Shown: positions 44,252 to 53,965, counted from the first letter of the stretch. The stretch: DNA of 64,000 bases from Gluconacetobacter asukensis (GCF_014174375.1 NZ_JABEQE010000006.1:124001-188000), one strand, 5' to 3'. Notes: generated by a model not told the origin, from the letters alone. Numbers and translations are program-made.

Positions 44252-46156
44252 ATGCTGGACATCCATACCTATGACGCCCAGGCGGGCGGCAATGTTCTCT
44301 ACAAGGCGCTGGCCCATCCGCTGGCGGCCGAGGCGCTGGCGGGGCTGGCGGCTTCGGTCCGCGCGGCCGGGCCGGTGGCGGTGTACGATCCCGAGGGCAT
44401 GTTCGCCATGGTGCTGGCGCTGTGCCCCGGCGGCGCGGGCGGCGTGTCCGGACTGGGCGCGATCGAGGGTGTGTATGTCCATGATACGCAGCGCGTCGGC
44501 CAGCCCACGGCGGCCGGTCCGGCGCGGGCGCTGGTGGATCTGCCGCGTGCATCGGTGGGGGCGGTGCTGGCCGTGAGTTTCGACGGCGCGCGCGTGCGCG
44601 ACCGGATCGCGCATCTGCTGCCCGACGGCGCGCGGGTCTTCGTGCTGGATGGTGTGCGGTTGCCCGATACGCTGCTGACCGTGCCTGGGCGCTATCTCGA
44701 CCGGCTGAATTTCGCGACCAACCATGCCTTCTTCCGCGACGCGGATGGATTGTCGACCCGTCTGGTCACGGCGAATTACTGGGCGCGCTATGGCGCGTCG
44801 GAGGTGAGGTTGTGGCTGCGGCTGTTCGGCGCCGGGGGCGAGGTGCTGGCCAGTTGGGAAGAGCGTGTGCCCGACGGCGAGAGTGCCATCGTGATCGACA
44901 GCCGCGAGGTGCGCGAGCGTTTTGGCCTGCCGCCCTTTGTCGGGCAGTTGTTTGTGCATGCGATCGGCGTGGCCGGGCATGATGTGGTGAAATATGCGCT
45001 GGATACCTACGGCACCGGCGATAATCGGAGCCTGTCGGTCACGCATGATGCCAATGCCTGGCCGTCGGACCGGTATGCCAACCTGCCGGCGCCGGATGAG
45101 GGCGATGAGGTCGTGCTGTGGGTGCAGAACAGCCACGCGGTGCCGATCCCGCCTGGTGCGATGTCGCTCAATCGCATGGGGGATGAGCGGCGGGTGCCGA
45201 TTCTGCGTGGGATTGGTCCCTATGAGACCGTGGCGATCCCTGTTGCCGACTGCCTGCCGGAGCTGCGCTGGCCGGCGCAGATCGAGTTGCGGTCGGGGCG
45301 GTATCTGGTGCGCCCGCGCTATGAGGTGACGCATGCCGCGCGGACGCGCATTGCCCACCTGAACGTGGAGCGTGCGGATCTGCGCCCCGATCCGGGAATC
45401 GCCGACCTGCCGGCCAGCCTGGGGCGAGGCTATCTGTTGCCGTTCCCGATTCTGGACCCCGAGCGCTTCCGCACCGTCATCCAGCCGTCGCCGATGGCCG
45501 AATCGCAGGTGACATTGCCGCTGCGTCTGGATTGTTTCGACGCCCAAGGGCGGCTGACCGGCCGGAAATTCCTGGGCTGCCTGCCGCGCGACCATGATCT
45601 GGCGCAGGATGTGGCGGAATTGGGTGTGCCGGAGGGGCATGGGGAACTGGTCTATGATTTCCGCGATGGGGGTGAGGCCGATGGCTGGCTGCATGCGCTG
45701 ATCCGTTTTACGGCGCGGCAGGGCGGGAATGCGGCCGAGACCAGTTTCGGGGCCCATATCTTCAATACCGTGATGACCTATCGGGGCGAGCCGCAATCCT
45801 ATTCCGGGCCGCCGCCGGGGCTGACCACGCGCCTGTTCCTGAAGGGCGGGAACGGGTTGGGCGAGGCGTTCTGCTGCCTGATCTATCCGGCGTCGGCCGC
45901 CTGGCGCCCGTGGTCGCAGACCATGCTCAGCCTGCATGACGGGCGGGGGCGGATGGTCGCGAAGGTGGATCTGGAAATCGCCTGTTCGGGATCGACGATG
46001 GTCTGGCCGCATCGGCTGTTCGGCGCGGCGGCCATCGAGCGTGCCGGCATGGGCGGATATGTCATGATCCGCGACGTCACGTGCCGGCTGTTCGGCTATC
46101 ACGGTGTCATGCGGGCCGATGGCGCCTTCTCGCTGGACCATATGTTCGGCTTTTGA
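44252..46156 (+). CDS. Conserved-looking protein of unknown function, about 634 residues
   Basis: I do not recognise this protein. It has no signal peptide, no long hydrophobic helix and no clear catalytic motif. Residues 1-170 look like an alternating alpha/beta (Rossmann-like) domain: VAVYDPEGMFAMVLAL, IEGVYVHDTQ, ARVFVLDGVRLP. The remainder is beta-rich with many aromatic residues, suggesting one or more beta-sandwich domains, and ends DHMFGF. ATG 44252 gives the cleanest N-terminus (MLDIHTYD); ATG 44213 and 44234 are in frame. Codon usage matches its neighbours. It is probably co-transcribed with the ELM1-family gene 57 bp upstream, so a role in envelope or polysaccharide metabolism is possible but unproven. 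Confidence 0.8.
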   Translation: MLDIHTYDAQAGGNVLYKALAHPLAAEALAGLAASVRAAGPVAVYDPEGMFAMVLALCPGGAGGVSGLGAIEGVYVHDTQRVGQPTAAGPARALVDLPRASVGAVLAVSFDGARVRDRIAHLLPDGARVFVLDGVRLPDTLLTVPGRYLDRLNFATNHAFFRDADGLSTRLVTANYWARYGASEVRLWLRLFGAGGEVLASWEERVPDGESAIVIDSREVRERFGLPPFVGQLFVHAIGVAGHDVVKYALDTYGTGDNRSLSVTHDANAWPSDRYANLPAPDEGDEVVLWVQNSHAVPIPPGAMSLNRMGDERRVPILRGIGPYETVAIPVADCLPELRWPAQIELRSGRYLVRPRYEVTHAARTRIAHLNVERADLRPDPGIADLPASLGRGYLLPFPILDPERFRTVIQPSPMAESQVTLPLRLDCFDAQGRLTGRKFLGCLPRDHDLAQDVAELGVPEGHGELVYDFRDGGEADGWLHALIRFTARQGGNAAETSFGAHIFNTVMTYRGEPQSYSGPPPGLTTRLFLKGGNGLGEAFCCLIYPASAAWRPWSQTMLSLHDGRGRMVAKVDLEIACSGSTMVWPHRLFGAAAIERAGMGGYVMIRDVTCRLFGYHGVMRADGAFSLDHMFGF

Positions 46157-46224
46157 AGAATGTGTGACGGGGTATCTTGCAGCCCGGAGGGAGATCGATT
46201 AAGAGGTCCCCACCGGGCACGGAT

Positions 46225-46299
46225 GGGTGCGTAGCTCAGCGGTAGAGCATCGCCTTCACACGGCGGGGGTCACAGGTTCAATCCCTGTCGCACCCACCA
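46225..46299 (+). tRNA. tRNA-Val (anticodon CAC)
   Basis: A 75-nt cloverleaf with encoded CCA. The acceptor GGGTGCG pairs with CGCACCC, the anticodon loop TTCACAC gives CAC, and the T-loop is GGTTCAATCCC. It reads GUG codons, abundant in this GC-rich genome. Confidence 0.96.
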
Positions 46300-46404
46300 T
46301 CCGACCGGGAAAATCCCATTTAAATCCTGTCTTTATCTATCGAATATCGTTGCTGCGTCGCGGCGCAGCCGGCCCTGGCCGCGCGTGTGCTGTCGCGATT
46401 TCTC

Positions 46405-46521
46405 TTGACACTTAAAAGTGATTTGAGTCATCAAAATCACGTTGCAGCGTTTCGTTTGAACAGCTGCTTCTTGGACGTTTCCTCCCTAAACTTGGCGGTG
46501 CTTCGGCACCGTCTTTTTTTT
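46405..46521 (+). ncRNA. Possible small transcript with intrinsic terminator upstream of the DUF937 gene
   Basis: TTGACA at 46405-46410 is a perfect -35, but the -10 (around TCATCA or TCAAAA, 46428-46436) is poor. About 60 bases on lies a textbook terminator: an 8-bp stem (46494-46501 with 46506-46513, one G-U pair) with a UUCG tetraloop, followed by eight T (46514-46521). A single-stranded CCTCCC precedes the stem, able to pair with Shine-Dalgarno sequences. It may instead be only the terminator of the tRNA-Val transcript. The hairpin itself is certain; the RNA gene is not. Confidence 0.4.
46494..46521 (+). terminator. Rho-independent terminator
   Basis: GGCGGTGC, TTCG loop, GCACCGTC, then T8. 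This is the strongest intrinsic terminator seen in the window. It ends whatever is transcribed from the tRNA-Val side or from the candidate promoter at 46405. Confidence 0.85.
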
Positions 46522-46588
46522 GTCCGGGCACCTTGGTCGATCCCTTATGATCGGCGCTTACTGAAGCAATCAGCATTGAAGGTGGATC

Positions 46589-46945
46589 ATGGCGGGATTC
46601 TTTGACGGACTGGTGAACAAGCTGACGGAACTGGCGGACAGCACGGGCCTGACCGACACGGTGCATCAGCATCTGGCCGACCTGACCTCGCCCAGCGGCA
46701 TTTCGACCTTGCTTGCCCAGGCCGAACAGGCAGGGCTGGGGGACAAGGTCCGGTCGTGGATCGGCAATGGCCAGAACCTGCCGGTCTCTCCGGATGAGCT
46801 GCGTTCGATTCTCTCGAACCAGCAGGTGCAGGCCCTGGTCGACAAGACGGGCCTGCCGGCGGCGACGATCCTGCCGGCACTGGCGCAGTTTCTGCCGGCG
46901 GCGGTGGATCATCAGACGCCGGGCGGCGCGCCTCCGGCAGCCTGA
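46589..46945 (+). CDS. DUF937/YidB-family protein
   Basis: A 118-residue protein of the YidB-like DUF937 family, whose function is not established. The conserved layout is visible: GISTLLAQAEQAGLGDKVRSWIGNG followed by LPVSPDELRSILSNQQVQALVDKTGLPA, then a hydrophobic LLPALAQFLPAAVDHQTP-type ending. There is no signal peptide and it is probably cytosolic. The ATG at 46589 follows GAAGGTGGA. The stop lies 35 bp from the converging N-formylglutamate amidohydrolase family gene. Confidence 0.88.
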   Translation: MAGFFDGLVNKLTELADSTGLTDTVHQHLADLTSPSGISTLLAQAEQAGLGDKVRSWIGNGQNLPVSPDELRSILSNQQVQALVDKTGLPAATILPALAQFLPAAVDHQTPGGAPPAA

Positions 46946-46980
46946 AAAATCGTTCTGCGGGCAGGCGCGCCCTTGTCGCG

Positions 46981-47904
46981 TCAGGTGGCCCGGACTGCGG
47001 ACGTGCGAGCCAGGTTGGTGGCAATGTCGGCCAGCGCGCGCAGCAGGGCGGTCATGACGGTGCGGATATCGCTGAATCCGGCGTTCGGCGTCAGCTTGTT
47101 CTCATCCATATAGAGTGCGCGGCTGATTTCGATCTGCAAGGCGTGTCGTCCCGTGGCCGGCCTGCCATAATGCCGGGTGACATATCCCCCGGCATAGGGG
47201 GCGTTGCGGTTGGTCCTGAACCCATAGGATCGCAGACAGGCCTCGGTCGCCTCGGTGATGCCAGGCGCGCAGGACGATCCCCACGCATCTCCCAGCACGA
47301 AATCGGGCATGTCGTAGGCCCGCAATCCGGCGCCGGGCATTGAATGGCAATCGACCAGCACGCAGACCCCGTGTGCTGCGATCTGGGCTTCGATCAGTGC
47401 CGACAGAGCGTTGTGATAGGGGCGCCAGAAGCGGGCGATTCGGTCCGTGGCCTCGCGGAGCGGCAGGCGGGTGCGATAGATCGGGGTGCCTGATGCCGAA
47501 ATGCGGGGAATGACGCCCAGGCCGGCACGCACTCTTGGGGTGATGCTCGTATGGTTGGGGGGCAGGGACTCGGTGAACATCGTGGGGTCGAGTTCGTCCG
47601 AATCGCGATTCACGTCGCAATAGATGCGCGGAAAGGTGGCGTGGAGCATATGCGCGCCCACGCCGGGTGCGCCGGTCAGCAGGGCATCGACACAAAAATC
47701 CTCGCTGCGGCGCAGGGCCGGGCGGTCCAGCCGCGACAGCGCGAGGAATTCCTGCGGGTATTCATGTCCCGAATGGGGCGAGGCGACGACCAGCGGCACG
47801 TCGGCAACCGTGGGCGGTACCACCATGAAAGGGAGAGGCGTGGCCGGGGGTGGGTCTGATCCAGGATTTGACCCGGGGGCCACCCGCGATTCCATTTGCA
47901 TCAC
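46981..47904 (-). CDS. N-formylglutamate amidohydrolase-family protein
   Basis: Member of the FGase family (zinc-dependent, structurally related to M14 peptidases), known for the last step of one histidine degradation route. The 307 residues contain VVASPHSGHEYP (zinc ligand region), DVNRDSDELDP, LVDCHSMPG, and the C-terminal RHALQIEISRALYMDE. The first 25 residues are Pro- and Gly-rich and may not be translated; an in-frame Met at MVVPPT is an alternative start. No hut genes are nearby, so the substrate is uncertain. A second family member begins at 63572. Confidence 0.88.
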   Translation of the reverse strand: MMQMESRVAPGSNPGSDPPPATPLPFMVVPPTVADVPLVVASPHSGHEYPQEFLALSRLDRPALRRSEDFCVDALLTGAPGVGAHMLHATFPRIYCDVNRDSDELDPTMFTESLPPNHTSITPRVRAGLGVIPRISASGTPIYRTRLPLREATDRIARFWRPYHNALSALIEAQIAAHGVCVLVDCHSMPGAGLRAYDMPDFVLGDAWGSSCAPGITEATEACLRSYGFRTNRNAPYAGGYVTRHYGRPATGRHALQIEISRALYMDENKLTPNAGFSDIRTVMTALLRALADIATNLARTSAVRAT

Positions 47905-48048
47905 GTAGGGTTATCCGGCGCGAAGGGAAGGATATTATCCTTGTTTTTTAATGTGTTGCTGGAAACGGTCACCGGCTCGTCATTTTTTCCGTACGGATGG
48001 GTTGCGCAACGCCGGTTGCCCGGCTAGAAGCCTGTTCACCGAACGGAT

Positions 48049-48123
48049 GGGCGCATAGCTCAGCGGTAGAGCACTACCTTGACATGGTAGGGGTCACAGG
48101 TTCAATCCCTGTTGCGCCCACCA
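48049..48123 (+). tRNA. tRNA-Val (anticodon GAC)
   Basis: A 75-nt cloverleaf with encoded CCA. The acceptor GGGCGCA pairs with TGCGCCC, the anticodon loop TTGACAT gives GAC, and the T-loop is GGTTCAATCCC. The D- and T-arms closely match the tRNA-Val(CAC) 1.7 kb upstream. Confidence 0.96.
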
Positions 48124-48155
48124 TCCTTCGGGCTCCCTTTCTTGAAATTGCTGAA

Positions 48156-48211
48156 GACCATTTGAACAGATGGTCCGCCGGGTGAGCGTGCCGCGTAGCG
48201 GCCCGCCCGGC
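48156..48211. terminator. Hairpins between tRNA-Val and ruvX
   Basis: GACCAT/ATGGTC (48156-48161 with 48170-48175) is followed by an outer GCCGGG/CCCGGC stem (48177-48182 with 48206-48211) enclosing GCCGC-GTA-GCGGC (48190-48202). It sits between the converging tRNA-Val and ruvX genes and probably acts in both directions. Confidence 0.5.
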
Positions 48212-48222
48212 AGGCCGATTGT

Positions 48223-48702
48223 TCAGACGGTTTCCGGCCGTGTGGCCGAGGCGTCCAGCGCTGCCTGGAGCATGTAGGCGGCGGCCAGCTTGTCCACCAG
48301 TTCGGCACGACGCTGGCGGGTGAGGTCGGCGTCCTGGATCAGCATGCGGTTGACGGCGCTGGAGGACAGGCGCTCGTCCCACATCGCGGCGGGCAGGCCG
48401 ACCAGGTCTGACAGGTTCAGCATCCAGTCATGGGCCGCCTGTGCGGCCGGGCCGAAGCTGCCATCCATCGACAGCGGCAGGCCGCAGACCAGGCCCCCGA
48501 CCTCTTCGCGCGCTGCGATCCGGCCGATTTCGGCGGCGATGACGGACAGTTTGCCGCGTTTCAGCGTGCCGTAGGACGAGGCCAGCATCAGCAGCGGGTC
48601 CGACAGGGCCAGGCCGATCGTCTTCTGGCCGGGATCGATGCCCAGCAGGCGTTGGCCGCGACCCAGATGGGTGCGGATCTGGTGCATGTTGAACAGGGGC
48701 AT
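48223..48702 (-). CDS. ruvX: Putative pre-16S rRNA nuclease / Holliday junction resolvase-like RuvX (YqgF)
   Basis: RNase H-fold nuclease of the YqgF family, implicated in 16S rRNA 5' maturation and historically called a Holliday junction resolvase. The 159 residues show LLGIDPGQKTIGLALSD with the first catalytic Asp, GLVCGLPLSMDGS, and the conserved WDERLSSSAVNRML, and end in the VDKLAAAYMLQAALD helix. It is divergent from gatC, the two starts about 76 bp apart, a common arrangement in alphaproteobacteria. Confidence 0.93.
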   Translation of the reverse strand: MPLFNMHQIRTHLGRGQRLLGIDPGQKTIGLALSDPLLMLASSYGTLKRGKLSVIAAEIGRIAAREEVGGLVCGLPLSMDGSFGPAAQAAHDWMLNLSDLVGLPAAMWDERLSSSAVNRMLIQDADLTRQRRAELVDKLAAAYMLQAALDASATRPETV

Positions 48703-48778
48703 GGTCTGGGTCTATGGTCCGCGCGGTGTCCTGACCGGCAGGATATTCCCCCCAGATGATAATGGAAAGTTGTGCTTC

Positions 48779-49066
48779 ATGTCGCTTGACCCCGCGACGG
48801 TCCGACGTATCGCCAGATTGGCACGGATCGGTATCGATGAGTCCGACCTGCCCGCCCTTCAGCGGGAACTGAACGGCATTCTCGGCTGGATCGAGCAATT
48901 GAACGAAGTCGATATCGACAATGTCGAACCGATGGTCGGCACCGGGCATGCCGCCCTGCGCATGCGCGAGGATGTGGTGACCGATGGCGACGCGCGCGAG
49001 GCCGTGCTGTCGAATGCCCCCGATGCGGCGGGGCCGTACTATACCGTGCCGAAGGTGGTGGAATGA
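48779..49066 (+). CDS. gatC: Asp-tRNA(Asn)/Glu-tRNA(Gln) amidotransferase subunit C
   Basis: Small subunit that stabilises the GatCAB complex, which amidates mischarged Glu-tRNA-Gln or Asp-tRNA-Asn. The 95 residues begin [19 protein letters not shown] and include [22 protein letters not shown] and a C-terminal [22 protein letters not shown]. The ATG at 48779 was picked by homology; the frame is open to 48638 upstream. The stop overlaps the gatA start (ATGA), so translation is coupled. Confidence 0.96.
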   Translation: MSLDPATVRRIARLARIGIDESDLPALQRELNGILGWIEQLNEVDIDNVEPMVGTGHAALRMREDVVTDGDAREAVLSNAPDAAGPYYTVPKVVE

Positions 49067-50550
49067 TGCTGACCGAACTCACGATCGCCGCGGCCCAGGG
49101 GGGGCTGCGTCGCCGCGAATTCTCCGCCGAGGAACTGGTGGGTGCCCATGTCGCCGCCATCGACCGGCTGAATGGCCGGCTGAATGCCTTTATCACCGTG
49201 ACGTCGGAGCAGGCGCTGGACGCCGCACGGCGCGCCGATGCGATTCTGGCCGGCGGCGGGGATGCGCCGGCGCTGACCGGGATTCCGCTGGGGATCAAGG
49301 ATCTGTTCTGCACCGACGGCGTGCGGACCACGGCGGCCAGCCGGATGCTGGAAGAATTCGTCCCGCCCTATGAAAGCACGGTGACGGCGAACCTGCTGGC
49401 CGATGGCGCGGTTTTTGTCGGCAAGACCAACCTGGACGAGTTCGCCATGGGCTCGGCCAACATCACCTCGGCCTTCGGTTCCGTGGAAAATCCGTGGAAG
49501 CGGGCTGGGGATGCGGAGACCGTGCTGGTTCCCGGCGGGTCGTCCGGCGGATCGGCGGCGGCGGTGGCCGCGCGGCTGGCCATGGGCGCGACCGGTACCG
49601 ACACGGGCGGGTCGATCCGCCAGCCTGCGTCCTATTGCGGTATCGCGGGGATCAAGCCGACCTATGGGCGGTGCAGTCGCTGGGGGACGATTGCCTTCGC
49701 CAGTTCGCTGGATCAGGCCGGGCCGATGGCGCGCACGGTCGAGGATTGTGCCATCCTGCTGCAATCGATGGCGGGCTTCGACACGCGCGACAGCACCAGC
49801 GTGGATATCGCGGTGCCGGATTATCGCGCCGCCTGCGGCCGGTCGCTGAAGGGTATGAAGGTGGGTATTCCCGCCGAATACCGAGTGGCCGGCATGCCCG
49901 CCGAAATCGAGGTGGCGTGGGAGCAGGGTATTGCCTGGCTGCGCGACGCGGGATGCGAGATTGTCGAGGTCTCGCTGCCCTACACGAAATATGGTCTGGC
50001 AACCTATTATATCGTCGCGCCGGCGGAATGTTCGTCGAACCTCGCGCGCTATGACGGTGTGCGCTTCGGCCGCCGCGTTCCCGGTGCGTCGCTGGACGAG
50101 CTGTATGAAGCGACCCGGCGGGAAGGGTTCGGGGCCGAGGTCCGGCGCCGTATCCTGATGGGGACCTATGTGCTGTCGGCCGGCTATTACGACGCTTATT
50201 ATCTGCGGGCGCAGAAGGTGCGGAACCTGATCCGCAAGGATTTCGAGAACGCGTTCCAGACGGTAGACGTGCTGCTGACGCCGACCGCGCCGTCGCCCGC
50301 CTTCGCGCAGGGCGAGAAGATGGATGATCCGGTGCAGATGTATCTGAACGACGTGTTTACCGTGCCGGCCAGCATGGCCGGTGTGCCGGCGATGTCGGTG
50401 CCCGCCGGGTTGAGCGCGTCCGGCCTGCCGTTGGGCCTGCAGGTGATCGGCCGTTCGTTCGACGAGGAATCGGTTTTCGCGGCGGCCAGCGCCCTGGAGC
50501 GGGCGGCGGGCTTCACGCATCGTCCGGCCGTGCGCGCGGAGGTGGTGTGA
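49063..50550 (+). CDS. gatA: Asp-tRNA(Asn)/Glu-tRNA(Gln) amidotransferase subunit A
   Basis: Amidase subunit that frees ammonia from glutamine for GatB. The 495 residues carry the complete amidase-signature Ser-cisSer-Lys triad: Lys79 in LGIKDLF, Ser160 in PGGSSGGSA and nucleophile Ser184 in [11 protein letters not shown]. Length and spacing match characterised GatA. Of the tandem ATGs at 49063 and 49066 the first overlaps the gatC stop. The stop overlaps the gatB ATG by one base. Confidence 0.98.
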   Translation: MMLTELTIAAAQGGLRRREFSAEELVGAHVAAIDRLNGRLNAFITVTSEQALDAARRADAILAGGGDAPALTGIPLGIKDLFCTDGVRTTAASRMLEEFVPPYESTVTANLLADGAVFVGKTNLDEFAMGSANITSAFGSVENPWKRAGDAETVLVPGGSSGGSAAAVAARLAMGATGTDTGGSIRQPASYCGIAGIKPTYGRCSRWGTIAFASSLDQAGPMARTVEDCAILLQSMAGFDTRDSTSVDIAVPDYRAACGRSLKGMKVGIPAEYRVAGMPAEIEVAWEQGIAWLRDAGCEIVEVSLPYTKYGLATYYIVAPAECSSNLARYDGVRFGRRVPGASLDELYEATRREGFGAEVRRRILMGTYVLSAGYYDAYYLRAQKVRNLIRKDFENAFQTVDVLLTPTAPSPAFAQGEKMDDPVQMYLNDVFTVPASMAGVPAMSVPAGLSASGLPLGLQVIGRSFDEESVFAAASALERAAGFTHRPAVRAEVV

Positions 50551-51998
50551 TGACCTATCTGATCGAAGGGCGCGACGGCCCGTGGGAACTGGTGGTGGGG
50601 CTGGAAGTCCATGCCCAGGTCATCAGCCAGTCCAAGCTGTTCTCCGGCGCCTCGGCTTCCTATGGTGGTGAGCCGAACACGCATGTCAGCCTGGTCGATG
50701 CCGGGTTTCCGGGCATGCTGCCGGTCATCAACCGTGAATGCGTGGCGCAGGCCGTGCGTACCGGTCTGGGGCTGAAGGCGCGGGTGAATCTGGAAAGCCG
50801 GTTCGACCGCAAGAATTATTTCTACGCGGACCTGCCGACGGGCTACCAGATCAGCCAGTTCACGCATCCGATCATCGGCGAGGGCGCGATTGAGATCGAA
50901 CTGGCCGATGGTTCGACCCGCATGATCGGCATCACCCGCCTGCATCTGGAACAGGATGCCGGCAAGTCGATGCATGATCAGGACCCGGCGCGCTCGTTCA
51001 TCGACCTGAACCGGGCGGGTGTGGCGCTGATGGAAATCGTCAGTGAGCCGGATATCCGCTCGCCGGAGGAAGCCGGGGCCTATCTGCGCAAGCTGCGCAT
51101 GATCCTGCGCTATCTGGGCACCTGCGACGGCAACATGGAAGAAGGCTCGATGCGTGCCGACGTGAACGTGTCGGTCCGCAAGGCCGGCGAGCCGTTCCGC
51201 ACGCGTTGCGAGATCAAGAACGTCAACTCGATCCGCTATGTCATGCAGGCGATCGAGGTCGAGGCCGTGCGGCAGGTGGAGATCTGGGAAAGCGGTGGCT
51301 CGGTCGATCAGGAGACGCGCCTGTTCGACCCGGCGCGTTCCGAGACCCGGTCGCTGCGCAGCAAGGAAGATGCGCACGATTACCGCTATTTCCCCGATCC
51401 GGACCTGCTGCCGTTGGTGATCGAGGAGGCGTGGGTGCAGGATCTGGCCGCGCATCTGCCGGAACTGCCGGATGCGAAGCGCCAGCGTTTCCAGGACGAG
51501 TATGGTATCCCGCGCTATGATGCCGGGGTGCTGGTGGCCGAACAGGCGACCGCCGATTTCTATGAGACGGTGGCGCGCGGCCGCGATCCGCGCCTGGCGG
51601 CGAACTGGGTGATCGGCGATTTCTTCGCGGCGCTCAACCGTACCGGCCGCACGATCCAGGACAGCCCGATCAGCGCCGACGCGTTGGGCGGCATGCTGGA
51701 CCTGATCACCGACGGCACGATCAACGGCAAGATCGCCAAGGACGTGTTCGAGGAAATGCTGGAGAGCGGCGAATCGGCGGCGGAGATCGTCGAGCGCAAG
51801 GGGCTGCGGCAGGTCACCGATACCGGCGCGATCGACGCCGCCGTGCAGGCGGTGCTGGACAAGAACCCTGACAAGCTTGCGGAATATCGCAGCGGCAAGG
51901 ACAAGCTGTTCGGCTTCTTCGTCGGTCAGGTCATGAAGGCGATGGCTGGCAAGGGCAATCCGGCGCTGGTGAACGAAGCCCTGAAGAAAGTGCTGTAA
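50550..51998 (+). CDS. gatB: Asp-tRNA(Asn)/Glu-tRNA(Gln) amidotransferase subunit B
   Basis: Kinase/transamidase subunit that activates the misacylated tRNA. The 482 residues begin with [13 protein letters not shown], include the cradle domain ([39 protein letters not shown]) and the C-terminal helical YqeY-like tail that grips tRNA (ending [16 protein letters not shown]). ATG 50550 overlaps the gatA stop (TGATG) and follows GGAGG; an in-frame GTG at 50547 is an alternative. A GatCAB locus suggests that Gln-tRNA or Asn-tRNA is made indirectly here. Confidence 0.98.
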   Translation: MTYLIEGRDGPWELVVGLEVHAQVISQSKLFSGASASYGGEPNTHVSLVDAGFPGMLPVINRECVAQAVRTGLGLKARVNLESRFDRKNYFYADLPTGYQISQFTHPIIGEGAIEIELADGSTRMIGITRLHLEQDAGKSMHDQDPARSFIDLNRAGVALMEIVSEPDIRSPEEAGAYLRKLRMILRYLGTCDGNMEEGSMRADVNVSVRKAGEPFRTRCEIKNVNSIRYVMQAIEVEAVRQVEIWESGGSVDQETRLFDPARSETRSLRSKEDAHDYRYFPDPDLLPLVIEEAWVQDLAAHLPELPDAKRQRFQDEYGIPRYDAGVLVAEQATADFYETVARGRDPRLAANWVIGDFFAALNRTGRTIQDSPISADALGGMLDLITDGTINGKIAKDVFEEMLESGESAAEIVERKGLRQVTDTGAIDAAVQAVLDKNPDKLAEYRSGKDKLFGFFVGQVMKAMAGKGNPALVNEALKKVL

Positions 51999-52093
51999 TC
52001 GCTGGAGAGGTAGCAGTTTGGGGTTTGACGGCGCTGCGGTGACGGTCTACAAGCAGCGCTGCAAACGCCGTGTTAACAAACACGCTCCTCGGC

Positions 52094-52186
52094 GGAGGGG
52101 TGGCCGAGTGGCTGAAGGCGGCGGTTTGCTAAACCGTTGTACGGTGTCAAGCCGTACCGTGGGTTCGAATCCCATCCCCTCCGCCA
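52094..52186 (+). tRNA. tRNA-Ser (anticodon GCU)
   Basis: A 93-nt tRNA with long variable arm (hairpin ACGGTGTCAAGCCGT region) and encoded CCA. The acceptor GGAGGGG pairs with CCCCTCC, the anticodon loop TTGCTAA gives GCU, and the T-loop is GGTTCGAATCC. The accessory genes from 52258 lie directly downstream of its 3' end. Confidence 0.97.
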
Positions 52187-52257
52187 ACACTTCCAAAAAC
52201 ATATGATTTATCAGGCTCGTGGGCGAGAGACGCCGTGCGCCTCTGCGTCGAGACGCG

Positions 52258-53356
52258 TTACGGGATTTCCTGCCCGGCGACGATGTCATACAGGGCCTGT
52301 TCCATCGTGATCATTGTGCGGATTTGAGGCAGCGACGCCTCGAATTCTTCGATATCGCGGGCCTGGGCCGTGATGTCGCAGGCGTTGCGGGACCCGGGGG
52401 CGGCGCCGAGAGGCGGCAGTCGCAGCCGTGCCCACATCGTGTCGATGAAATGGGGCAGCCGGCGTGTTGTCCCGAAGACATTCCCCTCCTGTTCGAGAGC
52501 GAGTCGGGCGCGATCGAAGATATCCTGCTCCACTTCTGGGCCGTAGATCCTGTCGAACGCGAAACCCAGCACGATTGTCTGCTGGCAGATTTCCATCGGC
52601 GCACCGGGGTCCGAGAGGAATTCCGCCAGAGGCCGCTCCCGCATCAGGCGCATCGCGCTGGTGAACGTCTCCGGGTCCTCGTCTGAACGCCTGCAATGCA
52701 GGAATGCCGAGCGGAAGCGGGTAATGGGATCGCGGAGCAGGGCGGCGAAACGATCTTCAGGCGCCGCCGCGCGTGCGAGGATCGGCAGGGAGATGTGGCC
52801 GCCGATCAGGTCGAAATTGCGTGCCTGTGGTGGATGGCGGTTAAACGCCTCATAATTTTCGCAATAGAGCTTGGCAGGCACCTGGTTGCCGATTGCCCTC
52901 CCAGATGGTCGTGCCTGCCGTTTTGGGAATATGCACGAAGAAAGTGGTGTTCCGGCATCGCTTGAGTTTTCGCGCATTCAGGAACTCGCTGACGGGCCGA
53001 TAATGCGCCGCACGTCGGCGTTCCCGATCCTGCCGGCGTTCCCGACTCAGGAAATGGGGCAGCAGGGCCGGTGATCTGCGTCGCTTGAAGCAGGTAAAAA
53101 CATCATTGGCGTAAATCGGTGGCCACGTATTGTAGATTTTCTTCAGAACAGTGGGAGAAATGCCCGACATCCGCCCTTTGTAAAGAAAGAGGACCGTGGC
53201 ATCGCCGATGTCTATGACATACCGATAGGTTCGCATGTCGGCGACTTCGGTTGAGGGCCAATGGCCGTCGGGTACCAGAACGCGATCGTCTTTCGACAGA
53301 TGCGGCAAGACTGCCTGCCATGCGTTCTGCCACGCCGGATCGTTCCATTGCGGCAT
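52258..53356 (-). pseudogene. Sulfotransferase-family gene with a single frameshift
   Basis: Two minus-strand reading frames together spell one sulfotransferase-like protein of about 365 residues. The upstream part (53356 down to about 52903) ends in the PAPS-binding motif FFVHIPKTAGTTIW, then leaves frame. The downstream part continues in another frame with RAIGNQVPAKLYCENYEAF, then FAALLRDPITRFRSAF (the 3'-phosphate-binding Arg/Ser segment) and on to 52258. Removing one C from the CCC run at 52900-52902 (a G on the coding strand) would join them as TTIW-RAIGNQ. The gene is therefore broken, or the base is a sequencing error. GC content is lower than in neighbours, suggesting transfer. Confidence 0.75.
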
Positions 53357-53965
53357 TACTGTCAGGAGCGACAGGAAAGAGAAAAGAGCATGAAAATGTC
53401 TCCATATGTCGGAACATGGTCGGGAAGCTGGACAGGGAGCATGCGCCGGAAGCAGTAAAAGAGGGCTTTGCTCGGGCGGCTACATGAACAAGGTCCCAAC
53501 CTGTTCGTGCTGTGAGGCGACGCCTCCATCAAATATTTGTAGTGATTCAATAAGGGAGAGTTGTGTCTGTTCAAGTAACGACTTGATACAGTGTTACAAT
53601 ACTTAACATTCCGGTTCGGCCACTCTTGCCTCCCGGGCACTAACGTTTCGACGGGTTCATCGTCTCAAGCGGGAGAAGCATTGCCTTTCTGCTTGCTGCG
53701 ACTGGCCAGGTGTCCGGTAGGCTCGGTCGTTGGTGATCACAATCTTGTGAGATTTGCGGCGGAATGTGAACGCGCGGCCTGGGCTGCGGGACAGGTTGCG
53801 AGAGGCTGTATTCTTTATCTGGAATGGTCTGGACGATTTTCCTGCGATGGTGGTCCGTCGTGTCCGCCCTCCGAATCCGGCTGGCGTCGTGCGGATGCGG
53901 ATCGTTTCCCTGAAACCGGGATTATTTCATATCGTTCATCATCTCCGCGTTCCGGAGAAGAAACA
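53357..53965. other. Non-coding stretch of about 600 bp with low GC
   Basis: No gene is supported here. Short open frames exist, including an upstream extension of the 53966 gene, but none has recognisable composition or motif. Bases 53500-53620 are notably AT-rich, with a TACAAT-like hexamer, and may hold a promoter for the downstream gene. Confidence 0.5.

Noticed and set aside
43619..46141. An 840-codon minus-strand open frame opposite the unknown protein at 44252
   Set aside because: Because the sense gene is itself unrecognised I compared both. The sense frame has balanced composition and alternating hydrophobic patterns; the antisense frame is His/Arg/Gln-rich like the other shadows.
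53591..53965. An N-terminal extension of 125 codons for the oxygenase-like gene
   Set aside because: The extension has no domain-like pattern, and a good ribosome-binding site precedes ATG 53966.
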